Assembly (NCBI RefSeq): GCF_016863275.1
Contig: NZ_BOOO01000047.1
Location: 1-64,000 of the forward strand
Reading direction: 5' to 3'
DNA from: Planotetraspora mira
GTDB taxonomy: Bacteria; Actinomycetota; Actinomycetes; Streptosporangiales; Streptosporangiaceae
Length of the DNA: 64,000 nt
Shown here one piece after another: positions 41,808 through 52,217 of the stretch. Both the position numbers and the translations under genes were made by a program. Under the pieces are notes generated by a model, which was given only the letters and a program-made list of their open reading frames with translations, was not told the origin of the DNA and searched no databases. Position 1 is the first letter of the stretch. Each line of letters begins with the position of its first letter.

Positions 41808-42359
41808 AAGGAACCGCGCGATGAGCGTCCGGCAGATACGCCACCCAGAAGAGCGTGGCCGGGCGCTCCACGTCGCCTTCGAGTTCCACAGATAGGACGG
41901 CCGGCGCCACGACTCCACTTTTACTCAACATCGCATCCTGAGTCTGGAGCCCAAGTCAACGTGTACCGGAAGGTTCAGAGAGCCTTCCGGCATAGCCCGA
42001 GACACGAATCCTGCAGGTCAGAGCTTCGGCCCGGCAATCATGCTGCTAAGGGCAGCGAGGATAGGGTCCTGGGACAGGCTGGAAGCACTGGAGTACAACG
42101 GGCAGAATCATAACTCGTTATGATTCTGATGCCAGATCGTGAGTTGCGTTCTCTGCGAGGATTGTCAGTCCATGCGACTACCTTGGGCGAATGAACCCGG
42201 ATGCAGCAACGCGTGATGCAAACATGGCATCGTCTGTGCGGGCCTTGAGGCCTCGCGTGGCCGATGGATCCGTTGCCGGCACGGGTGCCCTCCCCCGAAT
42301 GTGCTCGAGGCAAGCAGGTGTGCCCGTAGCACCCAAGAATGCTACGTTTGCGTAGAATA
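41808..42359. other. 552-base intergenic region upstream of the Druantia-like operon
   Basis: No gene with good codon use is seen. It contains the 26-base palindrome at 42103-42128 and a CTACG/CGTAG hairpin just before the start codon (about 42342-42355). It probably carries the operon's promoter and control sites. Confidence 0.55.
42103..42128. promoter_or_regulatory. 26-base perfect palindrome upstream of the Druantia-like operon
   Basis: CAGAATCATAAC (42103-42114) pairs exactly with 42117-42128 across a 2-base TC. It is AT-rich, unlike the surrounding sequence. It lacks a T tract and lies about 230 bases before the operon, so an operator is more likely than a terminator. Confidence 0.6.
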
Positions 42360-44339
42360 ATGCGATCTTACGACTGGTGGCAGACGCGCCTAGCCGATGA
42401 GTTCTTCGGCCCGGATAAGAATGGCACTCCGGTGCTGTTCTTCATCGACAAACAGGAGCAAGAGCGGCTGCACAACGGCACCATAGGCATCGAGGCCCTT
42501 GGCCCCGCAGTGAGTGCCGAGCTGGATTGGCGCAAAAATCCATTTTGGCCAATTTTGGACCGTATCACTCGCTGGCGGCGCACAGGCCAGGAAGATCCTC
42601 CGCCGTGCCTGCCCCTGCTGGCAGCATGCGTGCTGGCCGCAACCGAGGTGCAGCGAGCCGCGCAAGCGGGCGCTCCGCCCTACTACGTGAGGCTAGCTGA
42701 AGTCCTTAAACCGTCCTATGGCAGTGCACCCAACGAGGACTTCCTGAAAAATGGATACGAAGATGTGGTGGAGTGCTGGGATAACCTGAGTAAGTGGCTC
42801 AGCGTGCAGGGCGGAAGCCGCGGCCTAAACACCGCCCACGCAACTAAAGGGCGTGAGAGAATTGGCTATGCGCAATCACAAGCACTTGTCCGCGCCTCGG
42901 ATCGCGATGCCCTGACCGCGTTCTTCCGTCTGACTGATACATCCAAGAGGAACGTTCCAATATCGGAACCCAAGCTGTTGCGTGACTTACGGATGTGGTC
43001 CGGGAAGAAGTCCTTGTCTCCCCGGCTGAGAGAAGCGCTTGATACACGTGCCGACGACGTTCTTCTGGGACCGCTACTGGTCTCGCTGGTGGGCTCGACT
43101 CACATCACAACCCCGCTCACATCACGCGAGACCTTGAAGGAGCTAAAGCTCCGGCTTGCTGCCGACGAGGATCCCGTTGATGGCTGGCAACTGCACTGGC
43201 ATGCTGCCACAGTGGAGGGTATTTCCGCAGACATGCTGAAGTATTCCCAAGGGGAACTTACGGTTAAAGCTCAAGATGGATATACGTCCTATATCCTGTC
43301 CGGTCGCCTGCCTGATCCAGCACTAGCACTATCGCATGGATTTTCTGCGCGTGGGAGCGCGCTCAGAGTCTCGATCTCTGCCGGAAGACATGTCATCGCG
43401 CTGAGGGAAGATTTCGTAGCAGGCGCGTGGGTCGAGGTGTCAGAGCTGACGACCTTTGAACCTTATGTGTTTATAATCGACCGCTCGGGCGAACAGCGGA
43501 TGCAAACATTCTTGCACCACGCAGGTCTCCCATGGGGAACCCCCCAAGAAACTTCGGCCGACGGCTGGTATGCACTTCCGCAAGTCGAATTCGCGGATGA
43601 CGGGCTGCTTGGCCGGGCTTTTAACGTCGTTGGATTGTCGGGGACCTCCCATACGCCTTCGCGACGCCCACGCTTGGATGGTGGGCTCAGAGTGCGGCTG
43701 GATAGCGAACGTAGCAACTATCTGGTGGGTGGTGAGCCGGATGCGATTTTGCCCGCGCTCCCTGCGGGAATGGCGACGTTACTAGACGAAAGTCCGCTGG
43801 CCGGAGATTTAGAAGCGCGGATCTCGCTACGGGGCCGCGATCTGAAGAGCGGCCCCCACACGATCAAGTCGCCGAATGGTGACAAGTCCTTTGAACTCCA
43901 CAATCCTGCCGAACCAAGGCAGCTGCCCGAAATAGACATCACGCCGCTTAGCGGAATATCCGATCAGGCGATCAAGGTGCGTGTTGTCGGCGACTCGTTC
44001 TTCATCCGAGCTGATGGAACATTTATCCCCGTTCCAGGTACCCGCCTGCCGGCCTGGTGGACCCGGCGTGGCACGGGTCTTCAAGTAGATGGATATGCCG
44101 ATATCAACGTCCCTGACGACGCAGTCTGGGTCGTCACTACTGGGGAGAATGACCGCAACACAATCGTGTTGCTTCGCGATATCGAGCCGGCGTTCGGCCA
44201 CCTGGGTGAGCCAGCAAGAGAATACTGGACACGGCTGGTTCTCGATCAACAAAGCGGCACGCCACATTTCAAAAAGTGGCGGAGATATCGGGAAGAATTT
44301 TTTAGGCGATCGATGCAACCGGGAGCTCATCATGTTTGA
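42360..44339 (+). CDS. First gene of a Druantia-like cassette (DruF position)
   Basis: The 659-aa protein is taken from ATG 42360; ATG 42339 is an alternative seven codons upstream. It begins MRSYDWWQTRLADEFFGPDK. No enzymatic motif stands out. The second half (from about residue 320) looks beta-rich (SGRLPDPALALSHGFSARGS, then GRHVIALREDFVAGAWVEVS). It overlaps the next gene by 8 bases and leads directly to the 1800-aa helicase, so the three genes form one operon. In the Druantia type II order M-F-G-E this would be DruF. That name is inferred from position and size. Confidence 0.6.
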   Translation: MRSYDWWQTRLADEFFGPDKNGTPVLFFIDKQEQERLHNGTIGIEALGPAVSAELDWRKNPFWPILDRITRWRRTGQEDPPPCLPLLAACVLAATEVQRAAQAGAPPYYVRLAEVLKPSYGSAPNEDFLKNGYEDVVECWDNLSKWLSVQGGSRGLNTAHATKGRERIGYAQSQALVRASDRDALTAFFRLTDTSKRNVPISEPKLLRDLRMWSGKKSLSPRLREALDTRADDVLLGPLLVSLVGSTHITTPLTSRETLKELKLRLAADEDPVDGWQLHWHAATVEGISADMLKYSQGELTVKAQDGYTSYILSGRLPDPALALSHGFSARGSALRVSISAGRHVIALREDFVAGAWVEVSELTTFEPYVFIIDRSGEQRMQTFLHHAGLPWGTPQETSADGWYALPQVEFADDGLLGRAFNVVGLSGTSHTPSRRPRLDGGLRVRLDSERSNYLVGGEPDAILPALPAGMATLLDESPLAGDLEARISLRGRDLKSGPHTIKSPNGDKSFELHNPAEPRQLPEIDITPLSGISDQAIKVRVVGDSFFIRADGTFIPVPGTRLPAWWTRRGTGLQVDGYADINVPDDAVWVVTTGENDRNTIVLLRDIEPAFGHLGEPAREYWTRLVLDQQSGTPHFKKWRRYREEFFRRSMQPGAHHV

Positions 44340-45228
44340 TCCCGATCTTATCGTCGCATGGCTTGCGGAGGTGCAGCACGGGTCAACCGTGGCTCTCAGG
44401 AAAGATATCGCTTGGGCGTCGGGCGCCGAGCCAGCAAATGCTTCACGCTGGATGGAGATGCTTGACGTGCTCGGGATCGTAGATATCAGCTGGGCATCTC
44501 AGACTTGGCGGGCCAGACCTCTTACTCTCACGCCGCTGCCCGGCCGGTACAACGTTGCCGTGCTGGCTGGTGCACGTCCGGACGCGGCGTACTGGAGTCA
44601 CCTGCCTGGAGTGGTATTCCGCAACTATCCCTCGCCTGCCAACCAGCTTCCATTACCTGCAAGCGTTTGGATGCAATGGGATGATCTGGAGGAGACGCGG
44701 AAGATAGCTGCTGCTCTTGGGGCAGAGCCGGTGTCATGCGTAGCAGAGACTATTGCGCGTCGCCTCGATCGAATCGCACTCGGTGAACTAACAGCCCCCC
44801 CGGCTCGCACCACAGGCCTAGCGCGATTTGATAACTCAACTGGAAACTTCCTTTCATGTGCCTACTCGTCTCATCCCCAGGATGGGTTGTACGAGTACAA
44901 GTTGTATGGGCGGCTTCCCCGCTACGCCACGGTCAGGAATGGAAGCTGGTACGCGGCAGGCAAGCGTATCGGTATCCACCTTGAACTTCCGTCAGGTTCC
45001 TTTCCTCTTCAATGGCGACCTGACTCCGGTACTCGTGATGGTCAGACCCTCGGGCAGCTCATCGCTCCGTATAAAGCACTGCTGCCAAAACCTCAGGAGG
45101 AAGCTGCCGTCATGTGCACGGGCCTTCCCCCGCTCAAGACTGAAGCTGGCCGTGTATATGACGGCGTGCCACGCTGGATCGCCGGCCGAATTGCACAGTC
45201 CCTACGTCGCAACCTGGAGATCCGGTGA
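44332..45228 (+). CDS. Second gene of a Druantia-like cassette (DruG position)
   Basis: The 298-aa protein starts at ATG 44332, with GGGAG 8 bases upstream, inside the previous gene's end. It reads MFDPDLIVAWLAEVQHGSTV, then a winged-helix-like stretch (ALRKDIAWASGAEPANASRW). A beta-rich segment follows (YEYKLYGRLPRYATVRNGSW), similar in flavour to the C-terminal part of the preceding protein. No nuclease or ATPase motif is visible. Its GTGA overlap with the helicase gene shows tight translational coupling. DruG is the matching position in Druantia type II, again by inference. Confidence 0.6.
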   Translation: MFDPDLIVAWLAEVQHGSTVALRKDIAWASGAEPANASRWMEMLDVLGIVDISWASQTWRARPLTLTPLPGRYNVAVLAGARPDAAYWSHLPGVVFRNYPSPANQLPLPASVWMQWDDLEETRKIAAALGAEPVSCVAETIARRLDRIALGELTAPPARTTGLARFDNSTGNFLSCAYSSHPQDGLYEYKLYGRLPRYATVRNGSWYAAGKRIGIHLELPSGSFPLQWRPDSGTRDGQTLGQLIAPYKALLPKPQEEAAVMCTGLPPLKTEAGRVYDGVPRWIAGRIAQSLRRNLEIR

Positions 45229-48200
45229 CTCGTCTGGATTACGAAGGCCTGGATGCCTTTGGCGCATTTGACGCAATGCGTGATGCGTACTTGCGCTATT
45301 ACGACACAGCTTTCCGGCTTCGCGATAAACGGCTTCAGGATGAACGCAGAAATCTACTAGACCGCGCCGGCGGGGTATACGCGGAGCCATATATCGAGCT
45401 GCGTCCTGAATACGCGTCATCGGGGCGCACACTCGCGGAATCGGTAGCCGACGCTGGTGCGGTCCCAGAACTCGCTGAGTTCGCTGAACTGGGGCTGCTT
45501 CCGCGGGGCAGAGAGCTATATACGCACCAAGAGCAAGCCCTGCGTCACTCGATGATGGCAGGCCGCAATGTAGTCGTCACCGCCGGCACTGGCTCAGGCA
45601 AAACCGAAGCGTTCCTCTTGCCGATCCTCGCGGACTTACTCGCTGAATCCCGAGAGTGGTCCGGCACGCCGGCATCCTTGAGACAGTGGTGGAATAGGCC
45701 TTCTTCCCCCTTCGAAGCGCAGCGCTCCGGGGAGACCGGCCGCGCTCAGGCCGTCCGAGCTCTCATTCTCTATCCCATGAATGCGCTCGTCGACGACCAG
45801 CTTGTCCGGCTTCGCCGGGCGCTAGACAGTGATCAAATCCGGGCTTGGCTGGACGCCAATCGTGGCGGTCATAGGTTCTATTTCGGGCGGTTCACCGGCG
45901 CCACGCCTGTAACCGGCAGTCAAGACCAGAAGTACAACGTAGATGAGCTTCGAAAATATCTTCAGGCCACTGAGGCTCGTAGTGAGCGAGCACATGAGTC
46001 CGGCGACGAAGATACTCGCTATTTCGTTCCGCGGTTGGGGGGCGCCGAGATGGTGTCTCGATGGGACATGCATGATGCCCCGCCGGATATCCTTATTACC
46101 AACCACTCCATGCTTAACGTCATGCTGTTGCGAGACCGCGACCAGCACTTCTTCGAACGCACCAGTGAGTGGCTGGCTCGCAACCCAGAGGCGCGGTTCA
46201 CACTTGTAGTGGACGAGCTGCATATGCACCGGGGAACGGCTGGCACGGAGGTTGCCTACCTTATCCGCAATCTCAGACACCGCCTCGGTATCATCGATAA
46301 GCCGGAGAAACTGAGAGTGGTGGCCACGTCGGCGTCGTTGCAAGATGATCGAGAACAGGACCGCCGATTCCTCCAAGAATTTTTCGCCGTCGCAGAGGAT
46401 ACTTTCCACTTTATCCCGGGCGAAGCGGCTAAAAGGAAAAGGGTAGATTCTACTGATCTGTCCGCTCACGCAGTGCAGCTTGCTGATGTAGCGGAGAAGG
46501 AAATCTCTGCGGATGACGCGGTGCGCCTCCTCGAAGATACAGGTGCGGGAGAAGTCCTTTATTCGGCCCTTCGCAGAGACCAAGAAGGTCCTTCCTCGCC
46601 AGCTCTCCCCGCGTCCGAACTCGCTGAGCGCATGTTCCCCTCGGCTTCCCCAGACCTCCGCGCGGCCGCCCTGATGGGCGCGACTTCCGCAATACGTGCC
46701 GCCGGTGAGGCGGAGGAACTTCCTAAGATTCGCATCCATCTGTTCTTCAGGAACGTGGCTGGCATCTGGGCGTGCTGCAGTCCATCGTGCGAGGCCATCC
46801 CTGGGGGTCAATACGAGGGGCGCACTGTCGGACGGCTGTACACGGCCCCTCGATCACAGTGCGAGTGTGGCGCCCGTGTTCTCGAACTGCTGTATTGCCA
46901 GGCGTGCGGTGACGTCATGCTCGGCGGCTATGCACCACGCAGCGCCTTCAACAGGAACTCCTTCAATTCTTATCTGCTGCCCGATACCCCCGATCTGTCA
47001 CGAATTCCTGATCAGTTCAGGCAGGACCGGACTGCCTCGAACTACATCGTGTACTGGCCCTCGACTGGACCGCAGCAAGCAGATGATGACGCCCAGTGGA
47101 CGGCAGAGGCCAAATCAGTAACTTTCACCTTCCGCCGGAGCGTCCTCTCTCCGAAGACTGGTCACCTTAAGAACAGGGAGCCCGGGGCTACTGGGTGGAG
47201 TTTCCATATACGCGGGATCATCGACCGGCAGACTGGTGAGCCTCGGGTCAACGCAGAGGGACTTCCGCCATTTCCCACTCGCTGTCCGTCCTGCAGTGCC
47301 GACTGGGAAAAGCAGGTGACACGGGGCCGAGACGGCAAGCCTAAGCGGCTTGCTCTTGGCGACCCGGCTCGCCTGCGGTCACCAATCAGGGCCATGCGGA
47401 CTGGTTTCGAGAAGATCAACCAGGTCTTGTCAACCGAACTAGTCGGCCAGTTCACGGATCCAGGTCAGCGAAAGCTCATCGTCTTCACAGATAGCCGGCA
47501 GGACGCAGCCAAGCTAGCCGCGGGTCTTGCACTACGTCACTACCAGGACCTTGTGCGACTCCTAGCCTTGCAGGAACTGGCCTCATCCGCGGTGACAGCG
47601 GAAGACATAGAACAGGCCCGAGCGTTCCATCAAGGTGATCACACAGTTGGAAATAAGGCGGCATTCGAGCGCTTGAAGCAGCGGGATAAGGACACTCTGA
47701 AGACGCTCCGCCTCGCATGGCTGGATGAAGACGAAAGAGGAGTCGCTGCTGCGTCTGCCAAGTTCACCGAACCACCCACGCTGGAGTACCTTGCGAAGAT
47801 ACTCGTCCATCGCCGCCTGCTAGCTCTCGGCACTAATCCTGCGGGAACAAGGCAATCAGTTCAGCGGCAAGGAGGAGGTCCCTGGTACGAACTATACGAT
47901 TGGAACACCGAGGAGCCAGAACTCCTTCACGGCATTACCGCCGCGCAGAGGGAAGCTGCCTTCTCAGCCGAGGAGGATTTGCTAGAGAACACGGTCGCCG
48001 CACTGTTCTCGGGGACGAACCGCGACTTTGAGTCGCTTGGGCTTGGCTGGATAGAGGCCGCAAGTGCAGCCCCGACCAAAATTCCCGGACTTGGTGCAGC
48101 TAGCCTGCGAATTCTAGCCGAACAGCACCGCTTTGTCCTGATACGGGATGAAGCGCCAAAGCCGCCCAAGCGGCTCCGGGAGTATTGGAAGAAAGTCGCC

Positions 48201-50627
48201 GCCGCAACCAGCGTTGAACTTGACGATGTCCAGGTGCAGGTGGAGGCCTACTGGCGAGGCATCGTTCAGGGTTATCTGATTGACCCGAGAAAAGTAGTGA
48301 TCCGGCCCAATGGCAGCCACGCATGGGTCTGTTTATCGTGCCAGCGGCAGCACCTTACGCCCAGCGCCGGCATATGCACAGCATGCGGCAGGCCTTTGCC
48401 TCCAGACCCTGTCAACGTCAGTGCACCAGAAGCCGATTACTATGCATGGAAGGCCGCCGCAGGAGACGGGGATTTCCGCTTGAACTGCGCCGAACTCACT
48501 GGCCAGACTGGCAGAATCGAGGCACAAACCCGTCAGGCACGCTTCCAGAAGGTCTTTCTCAGCGAAGAAGAAGAAAGCCTGGTTCACGAGATCGATGTGC
48601 TCTCCGTCACCACGACCATGGAAGCCGGCGTGGACATTGGGCCGCTATCGGCAGTTGTCATGGCCAACATGCCGCCCACGCGTTTCAACTACCAGCAGCG
48701 GGTCGGCAGGGCTGGGCGCAGATCTTCCCCTGTAGCGGTAGCCCTCACTGTCTGCCGCGGCCGCAGCCATGACGAGCACTACTTCAGGCATCCCGAAGCC
48801 GTCACCAACAACCCTACTCCGCCGCCCTACCTAGCCATGGGACGGCCAGAAATCCTCCAGCGTGCCGTTGCCAGCGATCTGCTGCGCCTGGCATTCAATG
48901 CGTCCGAGGATCATGGCGGTACATCGAATGTGCACGGGCAATTCGGCCTGGCCGAGCATTGGGCAGAGGCAGCGCCAGAGATCCGTCAGTGGCTCTTGGA
49001 TAATCCTGAGGTGGTCCAGGAGACAAAATCGGCATTAACGACGCTGACTGCCTTCCCTGCAAATACTCCTCACCTCAATAATGCATGGCTCATATCTGTC
49101 CTCGATAGGATTGATGAGGCTGCGACAGCCGTCGGGGAAAGTCTCGAACTCAGCGAACGCTTAGCGCACATGGGAATTCTTCCCATGTTTGGTTTCCCAA
49201 CGCGGGTGCGCCAGCTATACCTGCAGGAGCCGAGGAAACGGTATCCCTGGCCTCCAGACGAGGCAGTGGACCGCGATGTCGCCTTGGCCGTATCTCAGTT
49301 CGCTCCCAGGAGCGAGATCGTCAAAGACAACGAAGTGTACACAGTGGTCGGGGTCACAGAATTCGAGCCGCGCCCGCAAGGCCCGGTTGCCATTGAGGAA
49401 CCTCTCACCAAGCAGCGCAGAATCGGCCTATGTTCAAACTGTAATCATTTGGCCGTGGATCCCGCCCCGTCTACGGAAGCCTGCACACTGTGTGGGGTTG
49501 AAGGATTCCGGATTGTGGACCTACGCGAGCCAGCCGGCTTTCGTGCAGGAGCGCCGAGGGATTTCGACGGCAACTTCTCCTGGTCTCCAAGAACGGTCTC
49601 CGCTCGGGCAACCACCAAGCTGGATGAGCTGAAGCATGAGCCGTGGAAGGCTGGGGCGTTCCTATCCGGCCTAGGCAGCCGCTACGTCGTCAACGACAAC
49701 AACGAGAAATCATTCTCCTTCCAGCGGGCAAGAGGATCCTGGGGGGGCTACGTCGAAGCCGGTGCTCAGGGCATCGACGATATGGCACGAGGGAGCGGCG
49801 AATATTTCTCCGTCGCACTGGGCGCGGTACTGCCCACAGATTTCCTCTTTGTGGGCCCGCAATCTCCGGTCGATCAAGGATTCGGGTACCGGCTCAACCT
49901 CGAGAGTCACAAGCCGTTCTGCGGCGCAGACATCAGCCAGGGGCGCCGGGCTGCCTGGTACTCGCTAGCATTCCTCATCCGAAGTGCTGCAGCGGCATAT
50001 CTTGACGTTCACCCACAGGAACTCATTGCCGGCGTCCATCCTGGCCCGCACAACGAAGGCACGGCGCTCTACGCCTTCATCGCTGATGCACTAGAAAACG
50101 GAGCGGGTTTCAGTACCCATCTCGGCAACGCTGACGTCATCCCAGACTTCACCGAGTATGTGAAGGGCTACATAAATTCACTCGCAGAGTCGAAGCACGC
50201 TGGGAACTGCACCGCTTCGTGCTACGACTGCCTGCGGGATTACTCGAACATGGCCTTCCATCCGCTACTTGACTGGCGATTGGCATCTGATCTATTCACT
50301 GTGTTGTCCGACGGCAACGTTCAGCATCAGCACGAACGCGAGCAAAAGGCAGTGCAAGCACTGAAGGAGATCTATGAAGGTACGCTGCTCGCCGCCGACA
50401 CTACCGTTGTCGGTGTAAAGGCCAGGGGGCAGCGCTGTGCCGTCGTAGTCAAGCACCCTCTCGAGGCATGCGAGCAAGATCTGGTAAGCCCACGCCTCAC
50501 GTCGGCAATCGCAGCGGCAATGAACTACACGGGCGACGCGTCACGCATCGTTACATCAGATTGGTTCACGCTCGAAAAGAGCCCCCTAGTGATAATTGAT
50601 CAGCTCGCTCAACAGAGCCAACGCTGA
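45225..50627 (+). CDS. druE: 1800-aa DEAD-box helicase with DUF1998 domain, DruE-like
   Basis: This 1800-residue protein is a superfamily 2 helicase fused to a DUF1998 C terminus. Motif I is GTGSGKT at 121-127, motif II DELH at 330-333, motif III VATSASL, and motif VI QQRVGRAGRR at 1157-1166. Several Cys pairs suggest zinc sites in the insert (CSPSCEAI, CQACG; later CSNCNH, CTLCG). The C terminus has C1662, C1666 and C1669 before LRDYSNMAFH, the DUF1998 zinc signature. Size, fold order and operon place fit DruE, the hallmark protein of Druantia anti-phage systems. The mechanism is not fully known. The start GTG 45225 overlaps the preceding stop. Confidence 0.82.
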   Translation: MTRLDYEGLDAFGAFDAMRDAYLRYYDTAFRLRDKRLQDERRNLLDRAGGVYAEPYIELRPEYASSGRTLAESVADAGAVPELAEFAELGLLPRGRELYTHQEQALRHSMMAGRNVVVTAGTGSGKTEAFLLPILADLLAESREWSGTPASLRQWWNRPSSPFEAQRSGETGRAQAVRALILYPMNALVDDQLVRLRRALDSDQIRAWLDANRGGHRFYFGRFTGATPVTGSQDQKYNVDELRKYLQATEARSERAHESGDEDTRYFVPRLGGAEMVSRWDMHDAPPDILITNHSMLNVMLLRDRDQHFFERTSEWLARNPEARFTLVVDELHMHRGTAGTEVAYLIRNLRHRLGIIDKPEKLRVVATSASLQDDREQDRRFLQEFFAVAEDTFHFIPGEAAKRKRVDSTDLSAHAVQLADVAEKEISADDAVRLLEDTGAGEVLYSALRRDQEGPSSPALPASELAERMFPSASPDLRAAALMGATSAIRAAGEAEELPKIRIHLFFRNVAGIWACCSPSCEAIPGGQYEGRTVGRLYTAPRSQCECGARVLELLYCQACGDVMLGGYAPRSAFNRNSFNSYLLPDTPDLSRIPDQFRQDRTASNYIVYWPSTGPQQADDDAQWTAEAKSVTFTFRRSVLSPKTGHLKNREPGATGWSFHIRGIIDRQTGEPRVNAEGLPPFPTRCPSCSADWEKQVTRGRDGKPKRLALGDPARLRSPIRAMRTGFEKINQVLSTELVGQFTDPGQRKLIVFTDSRQDAAKLAAGLALRHYQDLVRLLALQELASSAVTAEDIEQARAFHQGDHTVGNKAAFERLKQRDKDTLKTLRLAWLDEDERGVAAASAKFTEPPTLEYLAKILVHRRLLALGTNPAGTRQSVQRQGGGPWYELYDWNTEEPELLHGITAAQREAAFSAEEDLLENTVAALFSGTNRDFESLGLGWIEAASAAPTKIPGLGAASLRILAEQHRFVLIRDEAPKPPKRLREYWKKVAAATSVELDDVQVQVEAYWRGIVQGYLIDPRKVVIRPNGSHAWVCLSCQRQHLTPSAGICTACGRPLPPDPVNVSAPEADYYAWKAAAGDGDFRLNCAELTGQTGRIEAQTRQARFQKVFLSEEEESLVHEIDVLSVTTTMEAGVDIGPLSAVVMANMPPTRFNYQQRVGRAGRRSSPVAVALTVCRGRSHDEHYFRHPEAVTNNPTPPPYLAMGRPEILQRAVASDLLRLAFNASEDHGGTSNVHGQFGLAEHWAEAAPEIRQWLLDNPEVVQETKSALTTLTAFPANTPHLNNAWLISVLDRIDEAATAVGESLELSERLAHMGILPMFGFPTRVRQLYLQEPRKRYPWPPDEAVDRDVALAVSQFAPRSEIVKDNEVYTVVGVTEFEPRPQGPVAIEEPLTKQRRIGLCSNCNHLAVDPAPSTEACTLCGVEGFRIVDLREPAGFRAGAPRDFDGNFSWSPRTVSARATTKLDELKHEPWKAGAFLSGLGSRYVVNDNNEKSFSFQRARGSWGGYVEAGAQGIDDMARGSGEYFSVALGAVLPTDFLFVGPQSPVDQGFGYRLNLESHKPFCGADISQGRRAAWYSLAFLIRSAAAAYLDVHPQELIAGVHPGPHNEGTALYAFIADALENGAGFSTHLGNADVIPDFTEYVKGYINSLAESKHAGNCTASCYDCLRDYSNMAFHPLLDWRLASDLFTVLSDGNVQHQHEREQKAVQALKEIYEGTLLAADTTVVGVKARGQRCAVVVKHPLEACEQDLVSPRLTSAIAAAMNYTGDASRIVTSDWFTLEKSPLVIIDQLAQQSQR

Positions 50628-50640
50628 TCCGCGGTAAAAC

Positions 50641-50679
50641 CGGTCGTAGCTGGGCGTCGGGACGACCCAGCTACGACCG
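50641..50679 (+). terminator. Strong intrinsic terminator after the Druantia-like operon
   Basis: A perfect 14-bp stem (50641-50654 with 50666-50679, CGGTCGTAGCTGGG and its complement) starts 14 bases after the helicase stop. Confidence 0.88.
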
Positions 50680-50818
50680 CGGCGAGATCCGCAGGAGTAA
50701 CCGGCAGGCAATATCACGCAGGATGGCACGCTTCAAAGACTAAGCTCGCCTGCTGGCGCCCAGGTGACGTGGTTGCCCTGATAGGTGTAATCCGTGCCGA
50801 TGGCCGTTGTCGCGGCCG

Positions 50819-52120
50819 CTAGCTGATCGTTTGGGGCTTGGTGCGGACGTACTCGTGACGCAGATGATCGTTTTGGCCGACGAACGCTTTGAACTCAACG
50901 AGCTTGTAGGCCAGGTCTCCCGTGCTCTGCTCTACTTTGGCGATTTCAAAGTCTCGGCTGAGGAGGGTGATGCGCCTCTCGATTTCCGGATCGGTGAGCT
51001 GGATGTCGGCTTTGGCCATGATTTGCTCGACAGTCATGAAATCGCCGGCAGCGCGGAGAGCCCGATAAACGAGGTCATGCGCGCGGTCTGTCTCGAGCTG
51101 ACGCTTCTCGCCCTCGTGGCGGAGTGCAGCACCGATTGCAAGGCCGAGAGCCTTGGCAACTGGCGGCGGAAAGGCGTTACCTATTTGGCGATAACGAGAG
51201 GTTTTGGGGCCTGTGAAGGTCCATTTGTATTCCTTGTGGTCCCAGCCCTGCAGCCTTGCCACCATTTCACAGGTCAGTTTGGGGCCGTATTCTGTCATTG
51301 GCCGCTTGTCGGAGTAGGGAGGCGCGGTGTCATGGACGCCGTATGCGTCGACGCCAAGGGCCGCCCATGCCCTCTTAGCGCGCGTGGGGCCAAGATCCGC
51401 CCCGCCATGTTTCTTGGAACCGCCAACGATGGTGGGCGCAATGTCGTTGGCCTTCTTCACCCAATCGTCCACGCCCTCCCACCCATTCTCTGCCATCAGA
51501 TCGCGAAGAGTCTCGCCCACACTGGGTGGGCGTTCTTCGGAACCTTCGGGCCATTGGAAGTATGCGAAGTCGTCTGGTCTCATGGCGACCAGAACAAACC
51601 TGGGGCGTAGCTGTGATACGCCGAACTTCGCGGCATGCAAGAGCCGCCATTCTGCCTGATATCCCAATTCTTGTAGTCTGTCGAGGACGTGCTGGCGGTA
51701 CCCCCTAAAGCGCGGCATGCTAAGCCCTCGGACATTTTCCAAAAGCAGGGCGCGTGGCTTCACAACGGCAACTTGCTCAACTGCCCAGGCGAAGAGGTCG
51801 CGTTCATCGGTGGCGCCAAGCTGCTTGCCGGCGATCGTGAAGGGCGGGCATGGAACGCCTCCAGCAAGGAGATCTATCCCTGTGAACTTGTCTGGCGTCC
51901 AGATCTGAGGGTCGGCCACGTCACCCTGCACGACCCACTGACCGTCTTCGACGTGCTCGGGGTTGCTGACCTCGATATTGCGGAGTCGAGCGTTTTCACG
52001 GAGAGTGCTGCAGGCATTGGAATCAAGCTCGAACGCCAGGCGGTGTTTAAAGCCCGCAAGGTGCAAGCCAAGGGCTTGCCCGCCGGCTCCGGCGCAGATC
52101 TCGACAACCTCAAGAGCCAT
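50819..52120 (-). CDS. DNA cytosine-5 methyltransferase (NaeI-type M or DruM-like)
   Basis: The 433-aa protein starts at ATG 52120, 8-9 bases after AAGGAG. It has the class I m5C-MTase motifs in order: EICAGAGGQALGL (SAM binding), GGVPCPPFT with catalytic C91, ENVRG at 129-132, and QLRPRFVLV. Motif IV reads PCPPF rather than the usual PCQPF. A C-terminal extension of about 90 residues (LVYRALRAAGDFMTVEQIMA) is winged-helix-like. It faces the Vsr and NaeI-type genes and is convergent with the Druantia-like operon. It could protect against the NaeI-type enzyme, be the DruM of a Druantia type II system, or serve both. Confidence 0.88.
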   Translation of the reverse strand: MALEVVEICAGAGGQALGLHLAGFKHRLAFELDSNACSTLRENARLRNIEVSNPEHVEDGQWVVQGDVADPQIWTPDKFTGIDLLAGGVPCPPFTIAGKQLGATDERDLFAWAVEQVAVVKPRALLLENVRGLSMPRFRGYRQHVLDRLQELGYQAEWRLLHAAKFGVSQLRPRFVLVAMRPDDFAYFQWPEGSEERPPSVGETLRDLMAENGWEGVDDWVKKANDIAPTIVGGSKKHGGADLGPTRAKRAWAALGVDAYGVHDTAPPYSDKRPMTEYGPKLTCEMVARLQGWDHKEYKWTFTGPKTSRYRQIGNAFPPPVAKALGLAIGAALRHEGEKRQLETDRAHDLVYRALRAAGDFMTVEQIMAKADIQLTDPEIERRITLLSRDFEIAKVEQSTGDLAYKLVEFKAFVGQNDHLRHEYVRTKPQTIS

Positions 52121-52217
52121 AGAGGGCACTCCTTGCGTGATCTGTGGTGGGGACGGTTCGGCAGAAGTTGTATCGTCCCGGAAGGGAGGACTGGGCCACA
52201 GGAAGACTAGGCAGGCC

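Noticed and set aside
45822-46811. A 329-aa minus-strand frame inside the DruE-like gene
   Set aside because: It lies wholly antisense to a clear helicase gene and has no recognisable feature.
42360-50627. DISARM system
   Set aside because: DISARM needs separate DrmA and DrmB proteins and usually a phospholipase-D protein (DrmC) and a methylase of its own. Here one 1800-aa protein joins helicase and DUF1998 and no DrmC is present, so Druantia fits better.
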